DNA from: Blastobasis lacticolella
Lineage: Eukaryota; Arthropoda; Insecta; Lepidoptera; Blastobasidae
Reading direction: 5' to 3'
Length of the DNA: 64,000 nt
Assembly (NCBI GenBank): GCA_905147135.1
Contig: LR990053.1
Location: 10,304,501-10,368,500 of the forward strand
Of the stretch, positions 12,865-25,093 are shown in pieces (within the stretch, counting starts at the first letter, position 1; each line of letters starts with the position of its first letter). The notes under the pieces are model-generated. The model had not been told where the DNA came from, did not search any database, and saw nothing but the letters and a program-made list of their open reading frames with translations. Position numbers and translations under genes: made by a program.

Positions 12865-15800
12865 TTTTCTTTAATGGTTTCTCATAGCTGCTCAACCATG
12901 CCAACAGATAAAAGGAAACAAACAACATTTGTAGCGATCGTTTCTAGCTTGTTATAACTTAAACAAACTTGAGCAACGTCCATCGTAATTCATAATTGAA
13001 GCTAAATATATTCAAACAGGTTTATAAATGCAAGAACTTTGAACCTGTACTATCTCGATATTATTAAAGAAATATCGATGTATTTATAATGTTTTTTTAT
13101 TTGATTTTTTACGATAGAATCAGACACGTCATTAAAGGTTAAATGATTTTTTGTGATGATTATAAACCACACGGCCGGAATGTATTTCAGTAATATTCCA
13201 ACGCGCTTATGTGGCTTCCTCTAGCTAGTATCTTCAGAGATTACTTTCAACTTGGGTTACATTACTGCAATTTTCGTGGGATATATCTAAGATATCCTTA
13301 TTTTTGCCTGATTTTACTTTCTGCAGAAGATAGAAATCGAGAATCGGTTAAGTAGTCCTAGAATTTATTTCCGAGAATGATTTTTTTTTCTCTTTACAAT
13401 TATTAGTTTAGCTAGAATGTAACGAAAGGATATAATTAAGCTCACCGGCCCGTCGGATCAAGGGATTTGCATGTTTTATTTTCACCCAAGACCTGTTTAT
13501 GGCATGGCTCCGTCACAGCGCAGAATGTATGTTGCCACGCGATGCTCCATTAGACTAATCTACTTCTCTTCATCTAAGTAAATTGCTTCATTAAAATAAA
13601 CTCTACACGTAGCGCAGGTGGGTTACGCCATCAATTACATCACCTGGAACTTTATACCTAGACTTACCCAGCTTATGTAACTTAAAAAGGGTTATGGTAG
13701 TAGATTAGCGTTAACAGCATTGTATCGCGGCGGAGTTTTTGTTGCAAGCGCTTTATCTCTTGAAGTTTGTAGCGGGCTAATGGCCGTCTGTAGGGGTGGG
13801 ATTTCTCGATTTTTTTTAGGTTAGTTGTAGTTTTTTAACGCTGTGGTTGTTTTTACTAAAATAAAAGCGTAGAAATAGCAGGGGAAGACGTTTACCAGGA
13901 CCGTAGCAAGTGGGGCAATGTAGTTTCTGTGTACTCCTAAGGGAGTGTGATGGTTAAGTCTATATTATGTAGTATGTATGTATTCGTCAATGTTACCAAT
14001 AGCTCGCATAGTACACAGCTGGAGTTAAGCCTCCTCTACGTTAGTATAAGGCATTGCTATTAGCTCCGTACTTAGAAGGAGGGGTGGAGATCGCTGTGTT
14101 AAAAAGAAAAACACATAATGAAACGCTGCTGTCCATTTCCTAGTCTAATATTAGTTTTAAATAAAGCCAGCACCTTATTTTTATCAGTGTAGGTATACTT
14201 CTTAAAGAACACCCTTTAGATACCTACTAGGTCTTTCCAAAATAAATTTACTTGCCCTCCATTGTCGTGTGGATTAAAAATGTTTGCTACATTCAAATCT
14301 CACAAAGATTATGCATGCAATATTTGCGTCGCCATCTACATTGTACACCATCATACGTTTCCCCATACCCGAGCGCAACAACACAACGTGAAATCTTTAC
14401 ATAGCTAACATTCTGTTTATCTTGTGACCCACGACCGCGCCCTTCATGGAATTATGTTCGTGACTGCATGTTATCTCAATCTATTCCAACGGGCAAGCTA
14501 CTAGGCTTTTATTTCTATGAAATATCTCCGGAGAACAATTTCCCAGATCCTCGCGCGAACGACTGGTTTCGCTCACTGGTTATTATGCGAAATCTTCGCA
14601 CACTTGTGTGTTGTTGTGTTTTGCAATGAAATAAAGCAAATGGTGTTTTATTGTTGAATATATTGTGAGATATATAACGCTCCCTCCGGTAGTTGAGAGT
14701 TACTAGCGAATATACTGCATTTATGCGACGTTTAGTGTCAATAAAGTCATGACCGGCCACGCCGTTTACTCGACGGTTAGCCGTGCTAAACCTATAAATA
14801 GCTCTTGCGGCTTCCTACTCATTACTGTCTTTAAACATTCCCTATTTTGACATCAGTTATTCGATAAACAGTTTCTGATTGTACATTTATCTCCCTAAAG
14901 TCTGGGTGTTATTTCAAAGCGTTTTCCCGCAGGAGTTTAATATGATCCCAGCTCGGGGGCAGAGCGATTCCGATATAATAATGTGGCCCCAGTTCGTAAT
15001 GATATTGGCATTGGGATAGCTGCTCGCTACTCGATATTTTCACGCCTCGTCCTGTTCCATTAACACACATATCGTGTGCCACATTCGACTATGCACGTAG
15101 CGTAGCAACCATTTCGCTCTGTGTGACAAGATTATCGTGTGCACACAGCAATTTACGGCACCTTCAAATTTGTCAGCGAAAGTTTAACTGTACTCTTAAG
15201 AAAATAAAATATGCCCAGACAAAATGAGATTACGCTAAAAGTATAATACGGCAGTTATAATTGTGTGATACTATTCCAAGCTGGTGCTGCATCGAATACG
15301 GATTTCACGCTTTTCTTTTTTATAGAAACAGCAATTGAATTTTACTGTTCGAAATTGGAATTGATCCGTTGTTTCAAATCTTATGCAACGGCACAGCGGG
15401 CGTCCGAAACTCTGAACCGAGCTCCTGAGGAAGTATCACGCAATTTCTGTTTTGATTGCCTCTTCAAGTGTCACGAATACGTTATATCACTGGCGCTTTA
15501 TCTTTCTATTGAAAAAGCTTAAGATCGCAGAAATGATTGCGTTATGAATTTTAGATCACGACTTAAATCCAAATTACAGGTTAAGTAGCTTCTCGTATTG
15601 TTTTATTGCAACTTTCGTTCATAGGTACGGTGGCGTCGAACTCGTTGATTGCTGCATTGCTTCTTGTTATTGTTCCAATAAACAATTTGATTTCACTCGG
15701 ACACTTTCGACGTTGCAATTTCTGTTTACGAGCTGCCTGTAGTAACCTTAGGTACCGTACCTGCCGCCCCTTTCTCTTGGCAGCAGATAGAGTATCGACT

Positions 15801-16972
15801 TTCTACCGGTAATGCGTACTGATTAATTAGACGCGATTAGTATCGGTATCGAGACGACCTTTGGAGTTATTTACTTTGCATCGCGAAAGCGAAAACCGTC
15901 AGCTATGAAATTGACCTTGCGCTTGGGCGGGTCCCGTGTCGCAGCTTGGCAGGAAAGTTGCATAAACCTACACCGTGTGTAAAGGTTTCGGTGAAATTTT
16001 TGACGTTATTTGGTAAACCCTATTGAGAGTCTAGTGCATGAACATCAGCGACTAGTAACGCTAAAATATCCAACGTATGTAATACAAATGATACGAAATT
16101 TAAACCTTAATTTTTTCATTACAATTTTGGTTTTTCGTTAAGGTCTCCCGAGCGCTCTCCATACACACGTAGTTTGATCAAATTTTCAATATTACGCAAT
16201 CAAAGCCAATGAAATTATGTTGGTAGACGTTATCAAGAAACCAATATCTATGCTTGTGGTTTGTCAGATTTTCGTTTCAATGTTACGTGGGTGTTTAGGA
16301 TTTCCATACGAATTTTAAATTCTGTGCAACTTTAAAACGATATATTTTAATCAACCGATACCTAGAGTACCTGTTCAATTTCATTACTTAATGATTTGGT
16401 TCCACAATTCTTCCACAAAACTCATATCTCAATTGAGATGCTCGTAAATTAAAAATGGAACGCACATTTATTGAAAACCACCCACGTTTTAAAAAAGCAA
16501 ATTTATTGAAATATAGAACTACCGAATACATATATAAATATCTAAAGAAGTACCGAAATCATTCATAGAAAGCAATCAATGATTCACTATGAGAATGCTG
16601 GATAGAATGACTAATTGTTTTCCAAGTCTAGGTATCGCTGACCTACTTGACATGGATCTAATCAATAGACTCCTACTATATTGGAAAAAGTTAGTCTTTG
16701 TAGCCATACTCCATTGGCTAAACGTTCAAGCTCCATTCATAGATTTGCAATATCACTTCAATATTGGAAGCTAATCGATCATCTCTGCGCTTTTTAAATA
16801 CTGATGCATGCATGATTTTAAATGCTGAAATGAATTTGTTCTTAATGCTTCACCCTAGATTGGAAATGATTTTGTTAATAATGTGCAGAAATCGATGTTT
16901 GTGTTCATTTTCGCATACTATAAAACAAAAAAATATTTTGAAATCAATGTTGGATGTATCAACGGTTTCGAT
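12865..16972. other. Intergenic sequence, one decayed SINE
   Basis: A decayed family C SINE fragment lies at 14012-14150 (minus orientation; AACGCTGCTGTCCATTT and GGTGGAGATCGC). Open frames at 14515-14760, 15265-15522 and 15606-15812 have no recognisable product or splice context. Otherwise AT-rich. Confidence 0.45.
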
Positions 16973-16981
16973 TTAATATTT

Positions 16982-17234
16982 CATCATCACAGCCCATAAC
17001 AGTCCACTGCAGGACTTCGGGCCTCTCCCACGAAAGGGGAGGTTGTTGCCATAATCTCCACGCTTGGCAGGCGGGTTGGAGATCGCAGTGTTATACAACA
17101 ATGGAAAACGCTGCTGCCCATTTTCCAGCCCACGGAGACTCTTAGATTTTGTGCCTCAAAATCATTAGTCGCCTTGTACGACACCCACGTGTGTAAGGGG
17201 TTGTGCTATTCTACTCTGCCGGACACCACACGGC
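16982..17234 (-). mobile_element. SINE family C, near full length
   Basis: About 253 bp flanked by the 9-bp duplication TTAATATTT (16973-16981 and 17235-17243). Minus strand: it starts GTGTGGTGTCCGGCAGAGTA, carries AGGCGACTAATGATTTTGAG, and ends GGCTGTGATGATGA, an ATG-repeat tail of RTE type. It is homologous to 61853-62111 and to fragments near 14.0, 38.6, 42.5 and 55.1 kb. Confidence 0.85.
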
Positions 17235-17302
17235 TTAATATTTAAGTAACAAAATTTGCTATATCAGCATAAAAATTTGCTAATTTTATCGTTCATCACA
17301 TT

Positions 17303-17461
17303 ACTATAAAACAAAGTCCCACGCCGCGTCTGTTTGTTCGCAATAAACTCAAAAACTACTAAACGGATTTTCATACTTTTTTTACCAATAGACTGAGTAA
17401 TTCATGCATGAGGAAGATTAAGGTGTATAATTTCTTTAGGTGCGAAGCCGGGGCGGGTCGC
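17303..17461 (+). repeat. Interspersed repeat, family D (best copy)
   Basis: Contains GTCTGTTTGTTCGCAATAAA, CTCAAAAACTACTAAACGG, ACCAATAGACTGAGT and the GC-rich end GCGAAGCCGGGGCGGGTCGC. Inverted copies at 53357 and 53907 place CTAG or TA at that end, reminiscent of non-autonomous Helitrons, but the class is not settled. Confidence 0.5.
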
Positions 17462-18009
17462 ATTGCGTTCAATGTATCCATCATTTTGTTTATATTATTT
17501 ATATATTTAATATTAGTTTGGAGACGAGCATAAACAAATCCATGCCGAAAAAAATATCATTTATCGACGCAGTCGCCCTCGCATTTGAATAAGAGTCGAG
17601 TGTCCATTTTAATCAGATTCCCGTAGTTTAATGCATACTCTATTGCACAATTAACATGGATATGCTAATGGCTGGGGTGCGCGGACGCAGCGCGCCCACG
17701 AGCGTCTCGACACTCGGCCCGTTATCAAGATGTGCAGTTTTTCCCGCGGCGCCTGCCTGCACTCGATCCATTGCAAACGGGTTTAAGTCCACACTGGTAC
17801 TCGTAACAGACGCTCCGATTTGGCTGGAGCCGACCGACCGGCAGTTGCAGTTGATACTATTCCTTACGCAGTATAAAATACTATTGAACTACCTGGAACT
17901 ACTACCTTATCATTGCCACGATAAGAAGAAGAATAAGAACTACCTGGAGAGAACAACATGGAGATCTTAAAGAAAGGGGAATTGGTTTTTACGGGGTTCG
18001 CAACGCGTG

Positions 18010-18108
18010 GGTGATGCCCCTGGTTATTGCAATCGTCCGAAGGCTGCGGTGACTGCTTTCCATCAGGCAGGCCGTAAGCTTGTTTGCCACCTTAGTGGTA
18101 TAAAAAAA
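18010..18108 (+). repeat. Retroposon 3' fragment with A-tail inside the inverted-repeat element
   Basis: CATCAGGCAGGCCGTAAGCT, TTGTTTGCCACC, then GGTATAAAAAAA, a 3'-end type common in lepidopteran repeats. It appears nested in the element 17803-18272. Confidence 0.45.
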
Positions 18109-18132
18109 TGTTGCTTTTGTGTGCGGACGACG

Positions 18133-18150
18133 TGGTCGGACGTCCGACCA
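18133..18150. repeat. Perfect 18-bp palindrome
   Basis: TGGTCGGACGTCCGACCA, no spacer. It lies inside the inverted-repeat element. Confidence 0.95.
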
Positions 18151-18272
18151 AGGTCGGCTCGCCCGCTCATCCTAATTAATCCAAAAGTGACTTTATTTTG
18201 TATTTCGTAAGGATTAGTGCCAACTGCCACTGACGGTTGGTCGGCTCCAGCCAAAACGGAATGCCTGTTACT

Positions 18273-19769
18273 AGTTTAACTCGATTCTAATACGACGTTC
18301 TAAACGGTCGATCGGGACTATAATGGCTTCTTTGTCATGGGACGGCTATCCGTGCAAAGAGCTTGACCAGCACTTCCTGGGAATTCATTGTAGGTACTTA
18401 CTCGTACATTTCGTTTCGGTTGACCCACGCATTTAAATATATTCCATTCACTCACATGTCTGACACCCCGAAAGCAATTAGCGAACCAAAGTGCCATACA
18501 GAACGTCATTCGACTTCAGTAACGGTTTTCATTCATTACTTATATTATAATAGATAGGCCGCGAAAGAGTGAAAGTGTTCAACTCTTGAATACTGTCTTC
18601 TAATCCAAAGTAAATTCGTTTCTGTCCAAAATTTTGCGGGCTCAGCCACAACCGCAAACGTGCTAATGACAGGAAAGTACCGCGGTCTATGCAACGCGAT
18701 GACTTTTTATCTTGGCCTTTTCTTTCATTGTCTCTGCTTCCACATAGACAACCTACCTCAGTCATCTCAACTACTTTCTTGCCATGTGAAATCTTCTACC
18801 GCATGTGAGTTATTGATATGCAAGAAACGGATTTCGTAATTCGACAGCTCTAATTATAGCGCACATAACAATATTTCGTCATTCATAACCATGAGCCGAG
18901 GTGAAAATTGAAGTTTTAAGTCAATAATTATTCTCTTTATCCGAAACTGTTAAGCTAATGGACGCCATTGTTCTAAAACTTTTTGTATAACAACAGCATA
19001 ATAGAGCGTATGCAAAACGAGTTTTTCTTCCACATTGAATACTTGCGAGCTTTTAGAAGTTTGAAATTGCCTACAATTCCAAAGTCTTTCAGTTACTATG
19101 TTATGAAATAAATTACATCAGTACACCTTACCTTTTAACTTGAAACTCGGAAACAATTAATTACAGTTGTTGTTAGTGTTTTTACTTCCAAGATACGCAT
19201 TTTTACACTCGTAAAATGACCACATTGAGTAATCAACAAATGATTGTGCCTAATTGCCATTAAATAACCATAGGGAAACTATGCCCCTAACGCTAACAGT
19301 AGCATTAATTCAGTTTGCTGAACAGATAGGCACAGGGCGTAACGTGTCTCTTTCTTGCAATATTTTTTCACGATTGTGAGCCACTTGATCGAGCTGCTAG
19401 GAAATACATAATTCATATCAATTTGCACGGTTAATGTGGGAACGCGCTGCGAGCGGGTGAATGCAGTAACCTTTCTCTAAGGGCTCATTAGGAGAAATTT
19501 ATGCACGCTTGCTTACGTATCGACAGAGTCAGGGTTGCGCTCGGAAGTAACACTTACGGCGGGAACTTTGCATAGTTTGCGCATATAATAGCGAGCCGCG
19601 GCCGTAGCCGTAGCAGATGTTTTATGTGTAGCCGATGCGTTTGCATCATTGAAACGAAATTTACGACCGGCTCAGAGAATACCGCTGCACTAGACTCTGG
19701 GAAAGTACGCCTATTGGACTGTAACCAATTTAGAAAACAATGAGTAAAGAGTCTTGTAAAATCACTGAC
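18273..19769. other. Probable intron or flank below the mucin-like exon
   Basis: AT-rich. The frame reading through the donor of the mucin-like exon ends at 19554. No acceptor followed by a convincing continuation was found on the minus strand. Confidence 0.4.
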
Positions 19770-20576
19770 CTCTTTCTTGGTTTGCTCGTTGATTTTGACG
19801 TGCGTCTGCTGCGGCTTGTCGCGCAGGGGCAGGTAGCCCTCGCGGCTGTCGGCGGGCTCGGCGGTGGCGTCGGCGGGCGTGGTGTCGGCGGGCTCCGTGC
19901 CGCGGGACTCGCTGGCCGTGCTGGCCGTCGCCTCCGCCTCCGCAGCGGTCGCCGCCGTCTCGGGCTCCGACGCCGTCTCCGTGCTCTCGCTCACGGTGGA
20001 CTCCGTTTCCTGCGCGGTCACTGTCTCCGTGGTGCGCACCAGCGGCCTTATCGTGTAGTGCTTCGTCGGCCGGTACGTCGTCGGCGCGGTCGCGGCCTTC
20101 GTCGACGGCGGCTCTGTCCTAGTCGGCTTAGGAGGCGTCTCTGCCCTGGTAGGCCTAGGAGTGGTGGTCTTTGACTCGGTCGTCGTAACGGGCGCGCTCG
20201 TTTTGTGACTAGTTTTTTTCGTCTTCGGCGGCGCTGTCGCGGTAGGGTTCGTAGCCGGAACGGTGGACTTAGTCTTATTACTTATCTTCCGCGCGAGGGT
20301 GGTCGAGCGCTCCTCGACCGTGGTGGGAGGAGCGGGAGTCTGATCGATAGTGGTGGTTTTGGGCGGCTGCCGGTCGGCGGGAGGGTCGAGGGTGGACTGT
20401 TTGGGGGTGCGGGATGGTGGGAAGAAATAGTCCATGATGGATGGGGATCGGTTGCGATTGGAGGGCAGCCATGCCCACGGGTTGAACTCTATGAGCCTTG
20501 GCCGCGGGGGTGTGTCTGCGCCGGCGGCGGCGACGAGGGCGGCGAGCGCGAGCAGGGCGGTCAGTGAGCGAGTCAT
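19770..20576 (-). CDS. First coding exon of a secreted Thr/Pro-rich, mucin-like protein (partial)
   Basis: I do not recognise the family. ATG at 20576-20574 opens 269 codons. Residues 1-20 form a clear signal peptide (MTRSLTALLALAALVAAAGA, cleavage before D21). Residues 28-54 are non-repetitive and aromatic/proline-rich (FNPWAWLP, MDYFFPPS). Residues 56-180 are Thr/Pro/Lys-rich and probably O-glycosylated, with a sequon at N100. Residues 182-243 are Glu/Ala/Ser/Thr-rich, and the end is Lys-rich (INEQTKKE). The open frame continues 71 more codons, but at 19770 a GAG-GTCAGT donor coincides with an abrupt fall from GC-rich to AT-rich sequence, so I end the exon there, phase 0. Later exons, presumably with the functional domain, were not identified and would lie below 19.7 kb or outside the window. 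The product could be a cuticle, peritrophic-matrix or other extracellular mucin-like protein. Confidence 0.75.
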
Positions 20577-20700
20577 GGCGCGGCAACGCGTGCGGCCGCG
20601 GCGACGATGCGAGCGCAACTGCGCGCGCGCCGGTCCGCGGTCGCGCCCGGCCGCCGCTCACCGCACGGGGCCGCCCTAAGCCGCTGCACCACCACGCTGC
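20577..20700 (-). promoter_or_regulatory. GC-rich leader/promoter of the mucin-like gene
   Basis: The 120 bp upstream of the ATG are very GC- and CpG-rich, then composition drops sharply to AT-rich sequence above 20700. A weak initiator-like GCAGTT around 20622-20617 would give a leader of about 44 nt. This is consistent with a short 5' untranslated region plus core promoter. The start site is a guess. Confidence 0.25.
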
Positions 20701-22722
20701 ACTTTAACTACCACTAACTCAAATAGGAAGCACTTCCATAAATAAAAGTCCTGCTAATAAAATGACCTCCTCATCCCAGCCATAAAATTATGTTACTTGA
20801 CATCGTAAAACCGCGATCATAACGGCTCTCGGTCGCTATTAACGAATATCGCCTGAAAATAGCCTTAACAGCCGGGATCATTTCCCAGCGGGATGGAGTG
20901 TTCCGTTACTCATCTCGGTAACTAAGTGGTAAATCCGAGGCGTTCAATTTGATGTTCGCGCTGCAGTGTTCACATTTGCCCTGTGGTCGGGCCGGGACCG
21001 CTATTCAATCAGCGCCGGGAGCCGATGCACGTCTGTCGCCTGATATTCGTGGATCAACGCCTAAGTAGAATGCGCCACCGCAAACAGCCAAAATCAATAC
21101 GTTTTATTGCACTACAAACATTTACACCGATACAGAACATTATGCTGAAACGGAGTCCCACGACCGCGACACCGCGTTTGCATTAACGCAGTAGAAAGTT
21201 TTGATTGAATTGTGAACTGTTCGAGCTGTGATATTGTAATTAAGGATCCATTCCATTTGATTCGCTATCGCACACCACGTGACACGGTGTGCTTTTAAAG
21301 CTTTTTGTTCTCTTGAAATTTTGATATCATAATACCAACCACTTTCAGAACATGGATCTGATACGCCTTTTGTAGAGACAGTGAGAAACGCACAATTTCT
21401 TCAATAATCTTGACCAGCCATTATTGAGGGCAGGTCGTATCGACATTGACCCATTTCCCAAAAACCTCCTAAATCTCGGTAGCTCACAAAGTCGGCATGA
21501 AGCCGTCACTTATACGCAAACCGGCGTCGCGCACGCAGCCACGGCTTCACACAAAAACAGAAACCCACTTCGCGTTGTCATCGGGAAAATAAACAACACA
21601 TCCGAGCGGAGCGGCTCCCAAACTGTACGGCATGGCCAGATACCGAGGTATTCAGGAATCAATACGGGTGGACATGAATATTCCAAAAGCGGTGATGACA
21701 GTGTGCGACAATATGGCAATGTCTAGCTACGTTGTTATTGTTTTGGTAGCTTTTATGAATATTCCAAAAACCCTCAATATGGTTGGCACTTGGCAAGAGG
21801 TATGACAATGTAAAAATTGCTTCCGTATTGATAGTTTTTGTGAGAATTTGGCTACATCGGTTATCCTTACTTATTAATATACTTAACTGAGAAAATATGC
21901 TTGTCGGTTAGGTAGTCTTTTCATTTCAAGCAGCAGCAGAGCAACGCATGAACATGATTTTACATATATGCCTATAGATTGTATTGTTTGAAATTAAGAA
22001 TAAAATTTATAAAATTTGTGAAATTATAGAGTGATGTCGTAGTAAATTTTATTTGATGAGCTTCGGACTAAATTTCAATAAGATGATTTTGAAAAAAAAA
22101 AACATTTACTAAAATGACAATCTAGATCCGACCTAGAAACTAAAACTTGCCAGCGGCGTCCATATTGTAACCAATGTAGTCTAAAAAAGGGTCCTTTGGC
22201 TGTTCTCGCAATATAAATATGTTACAGAACAAATTATTGTAAATAAATTAATATAAAGGAGCCGTTACGTGTTACACACGGGCCGCGGAGTGGCAGCCTC
22301 ATTACTGAAATATTCGCGTATAATAATTATTCCAACCGCAACACTGTTAGTCGAGATAGAGAAGTTTGGGCAGCTCTGCTCTCCACGGACGGCGCAGCAC
22401 TTGATTTGCAGCATTGTTCTATGGTGCCCGAGATTAATACCATGGGAAATATTCCCATTCAACGCCAGCTTCTTCTGCCGGTGATCTGACTAATTGTAAT
22501 TGCTTCGGCTGCTATTGAAGTCTCATACAATTGTGGCCGGCCATTAACATTTCATTGAATAAAATTTATTGCTCACACTTCTGCTCAATTAATTTTGCTC
22601 CAGTTGCACAAAACTATTTCACACCAGTGTTGGATTAGTTTATGGGTTTAATCAACAAAAGTAGTAAGTTCTTTTACCCATGGAACTTACATCTAGGTTG
22701 GTTGCTTATCATGTTTTCGTTT
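20701..22722. other. Upstream region of the mucin-like gene
   Basis: No gene. 22430-22620 has several TAATT/ATTA motifs and moderate GC like a conserved enhancer. Elsewhere AT-rich with chance frames (21424-21726 plus, 21510-21719 minus). Confidence 0.4.
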
Positions 22723-23150
22723 CCGATTATTATTATTATTTCTTTTTTTTTATGTAACACGCAGACGAAACAGACATGCGGGCCACCTGATGGAAAATAG
22801 TCACCGCCGCCTATGGACATTGACAACACCAGGGGCACAACCAATGCGTTGCCCTCCACAAAGGAGACCTCTTATATATCTCTTGAACGATCTCATGTCA
22901 TGGTCCAAAGGAAACACTGTGGCTGGGTGCTCATTCCACATCCGAATCGTACGAGCAAGAAATGTTCTTTCAAATCTTCGCGATTAGCCTTCAAGCCTTT
23001 TATAGCACAATATTTTACACGATCAATGTCTCGGATAAAATTAACATATGTGCGAAGTTTATCGTTCGACTTCCATGTTATCTGTTTAATCGCGCCAATT
23101 AAGTTTAGCGTTCGCAACGTGCATTTCACGTCTCTCATGTAGGTGGAAGG
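22723..23150 (-). mobile_element. LINE 3' end with RT C-terminal block
   Basis: Minus-strand frame 22974-22801 reads FERTFLARTIRMWNEHPATV then FPLDHDMRSFKRYIRGLL and stops at TGA (22803-22801). This is the R-x-W-N-x-x-P block that closes many non-LTR polymerases. The GGTGGCCCGCATGTCTG 3' region and an (AAT)n tail (22738-22723) follow. Upstream of 22985 the frame is broken by a stop, with an unrelated-looking open frame continuing to 23138. The 3' region recurs at 42665-42735. Confidence 0.75.
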
Positions 23151-23562
23151 AGATATGGGTAATAATTTACAGCGTTTGCAGCTCCATCGACTCGGATCTG
23201 GAGCGTGTGGGGCCGGGGTCGCTCCACTTGCAGCCTAACGGAATTCGGCGATTTCCCTGGCGCCAACTGGCCACTGTTCGCAGTTTCGCAGAACGCAGAC
23301 CGACTAACTTCATTGACACGCGGGGTTCTATGGTCTATTTTAGATGTATATGTATACCTATGCTGTCTTTTCTTCTTCTGTTGTTATTGTGATGCTCTGT
23401 GCAATTAGTAACGTATATTATATATATCATGATTTGACGTAATATCCTAACATTGGATGTGATTTGGTAAAACGATCAACTTATTATTTATTTTCTGAAT
23501 CATCTATCGAAGATTTCGCCAGAAAATTTCAACGCCATTCTCATTGTTTTATGTATGGTGGT

Positions 23563-23598
23563 TTGGTGATATGGCTTGTTAACAAGCCATATCACCAA
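23563..23598. repeat. Perfect 36-bp palindrome
   Basis: Two 18-bp arms (TTGGTGATATGGCTTGTT and complement) with zero spacer. Flanking bases do not pair. Confidence 0.97.
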
Positions 23599-24772
23599 GG
23601 ACCATTAGCCACGACTAATGATGGGATGAAAAGGATAAACTGTCTCCATCAATCTCTGTTAGTAGCAATTTAGGCGAGGATGACTGTAGAGGCAGAATGT
23701 TGACGTTTCCGCATCCCTGAGTAGGTCTTCGGAGCAACTTATATTTTCTGGCCTTGCCGGTTTTGCTAAATTTTAAGTATTTCATTTATTATTCTCTAAC
23801 AATTAAAAAATAATTACTATGCCGGTTCCCTAAACTGTTCAACCAGTCTCCTTTCTAGCGGAAGCCCAACCTGGCTTCCCCAACGGTATTAGGAGGCACA
23901 CCTAACGCGTGGCGAGCGCGTTTCGGTGCTGAAGTTCGACCACCCTCAATGTACGACACGGACACCAATCCAGTTCTTAGACATTACGAGCATCGCTTAA
24001 CTTTAGTTATGGATCTCGCAAGCACGCTGCCTGTAGAACAGTGCCGCTCTCATAATAATCACAATAATTATTAGGAAGAGGAATGTAAGAGGCTCAATTC
24101 GAGCTCAATCAGGTGGTGTAATAACTGACTGTTTAGTCTGTGTCGTGTGCGTACCATGGCCTACGCTACCATAGCCATGCCATGCCCGACTGAGAGCGTG
24201 CCGAATCACAGATCAAAGCAAAACGTGCCCCAGCAGCGAACAAATTGCGTGAAATACATCAAAATAAACACCATCAATATTTGTCACCCCCGAGAGCGCT
24301 GGTGGCGCGGTGCGAAGGAAATTTAAAAGAGATAATTTCCGATTCTTCAGTCTACCTATCGGTTTTCCAATATCGGGGTTTTCGGGGAGCTGTGGGTGCG
24401 ACAGCGATCCGTATTGATTTAGGTTGGCTAGCTCAGACAGACGCATGTTACCTACCTTTTTTGATTCAATTACAGATATAAAAGTCACTTTATCCCAACG
24501 TCGTTTTGGTCCCAAGTATTTTTATGTCTGTATACCGTCACGGCACTATCCCTAATCTTGTTGCCAGAGATGTTCACAGAAGCATTTTTGCCATTAATCA
24601 TATATTCAAACGTGATAGGGCAAGTCTGTCGCGTATTTGGCGTTTAATGAGAAACTGTAACCTCGTCGTCAAAACACAAAATAATATCAAAATCTCTGTA
24701 CCTAGTAGCCATATTGTTCACGCCCAATGAGCAGTTTTCCAATAGGTATCTAAGGCATTCCTAACCACTCAC
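23599..24772. other. Intergenic, nothing recognised
   Basis: Moderately AT-rich. The frame at 24213-24515 (minus) has no recognisable motif. Confidence 0.4.
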
Positions 24773-25093
24773 TAGATGGCGCCCCGACAATTTTGGTAAT
24801 TGATAATCGCTTGAAATAGGTTCTTAGCAAACAGGATATAAACACTGGGTACGTTGTATTAGATAATATTGTATTTGTCAATCGTTTTCAACCATTTTAG
24901 AGATTGTAATAATAATGGAACATAGTGCCAACTTTTATAAATATTTCTTCTTACACTTCGTTCAACCTTTAACAGTTATGTTTATATTAATAAACACTTT
25001 ATTTTCTAGTTTAGTATTACTTGGCTTCATGAAATCACTGCCACCATCATACAGATTAAAAGAAGATTACCAAAATTGTAGGAGCGCCATCTA
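24773..25093. mobile_element. MITE with 22-bp inverted termini and TA flanks (Tc1/mariner-like)
   Basis: The ends 24773-24796 and 25070-25093 are inverted repeats matching at 22 of 24 positions, starting TAGATGGCGC and containing ACAATTTTGG. With TA as target duplication, the element is GATGGCGC...GCGCCATC, about 317 bp. The AT-rich interior has no transposase, so it is non-autonomous. Confidence 0.75.

Larger units (their letters stand above)
17803..18272. mobile_element. 470-bp element with long imperfect terminal inverted repeats
   Basis: 17803-17857 pairs with 18212-18272 in inverted orientation. The core TTTGGCTGGAGCCGACC is identical in both arms, and GTAACAG plus GCAGTTG match on either side of it, with a few gaps. 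The interior carries a retroposon fragment (18010-18108) and an 18-bp palindrome (18133-18150). A clear target-site duplication was not found (TTTAAGTC/TTTAACTC lie near both ends). Probably a non-autonomous DNA transposon. Confidence 0.65.

Noticed and set aside
19740..20567. Plus-strand open frames rich in Arg/Gly/Leu
   Set aside because: These are shadows of the GC-rich mucin-like exon on the minus strand, produced by its Thr/Pro codons.
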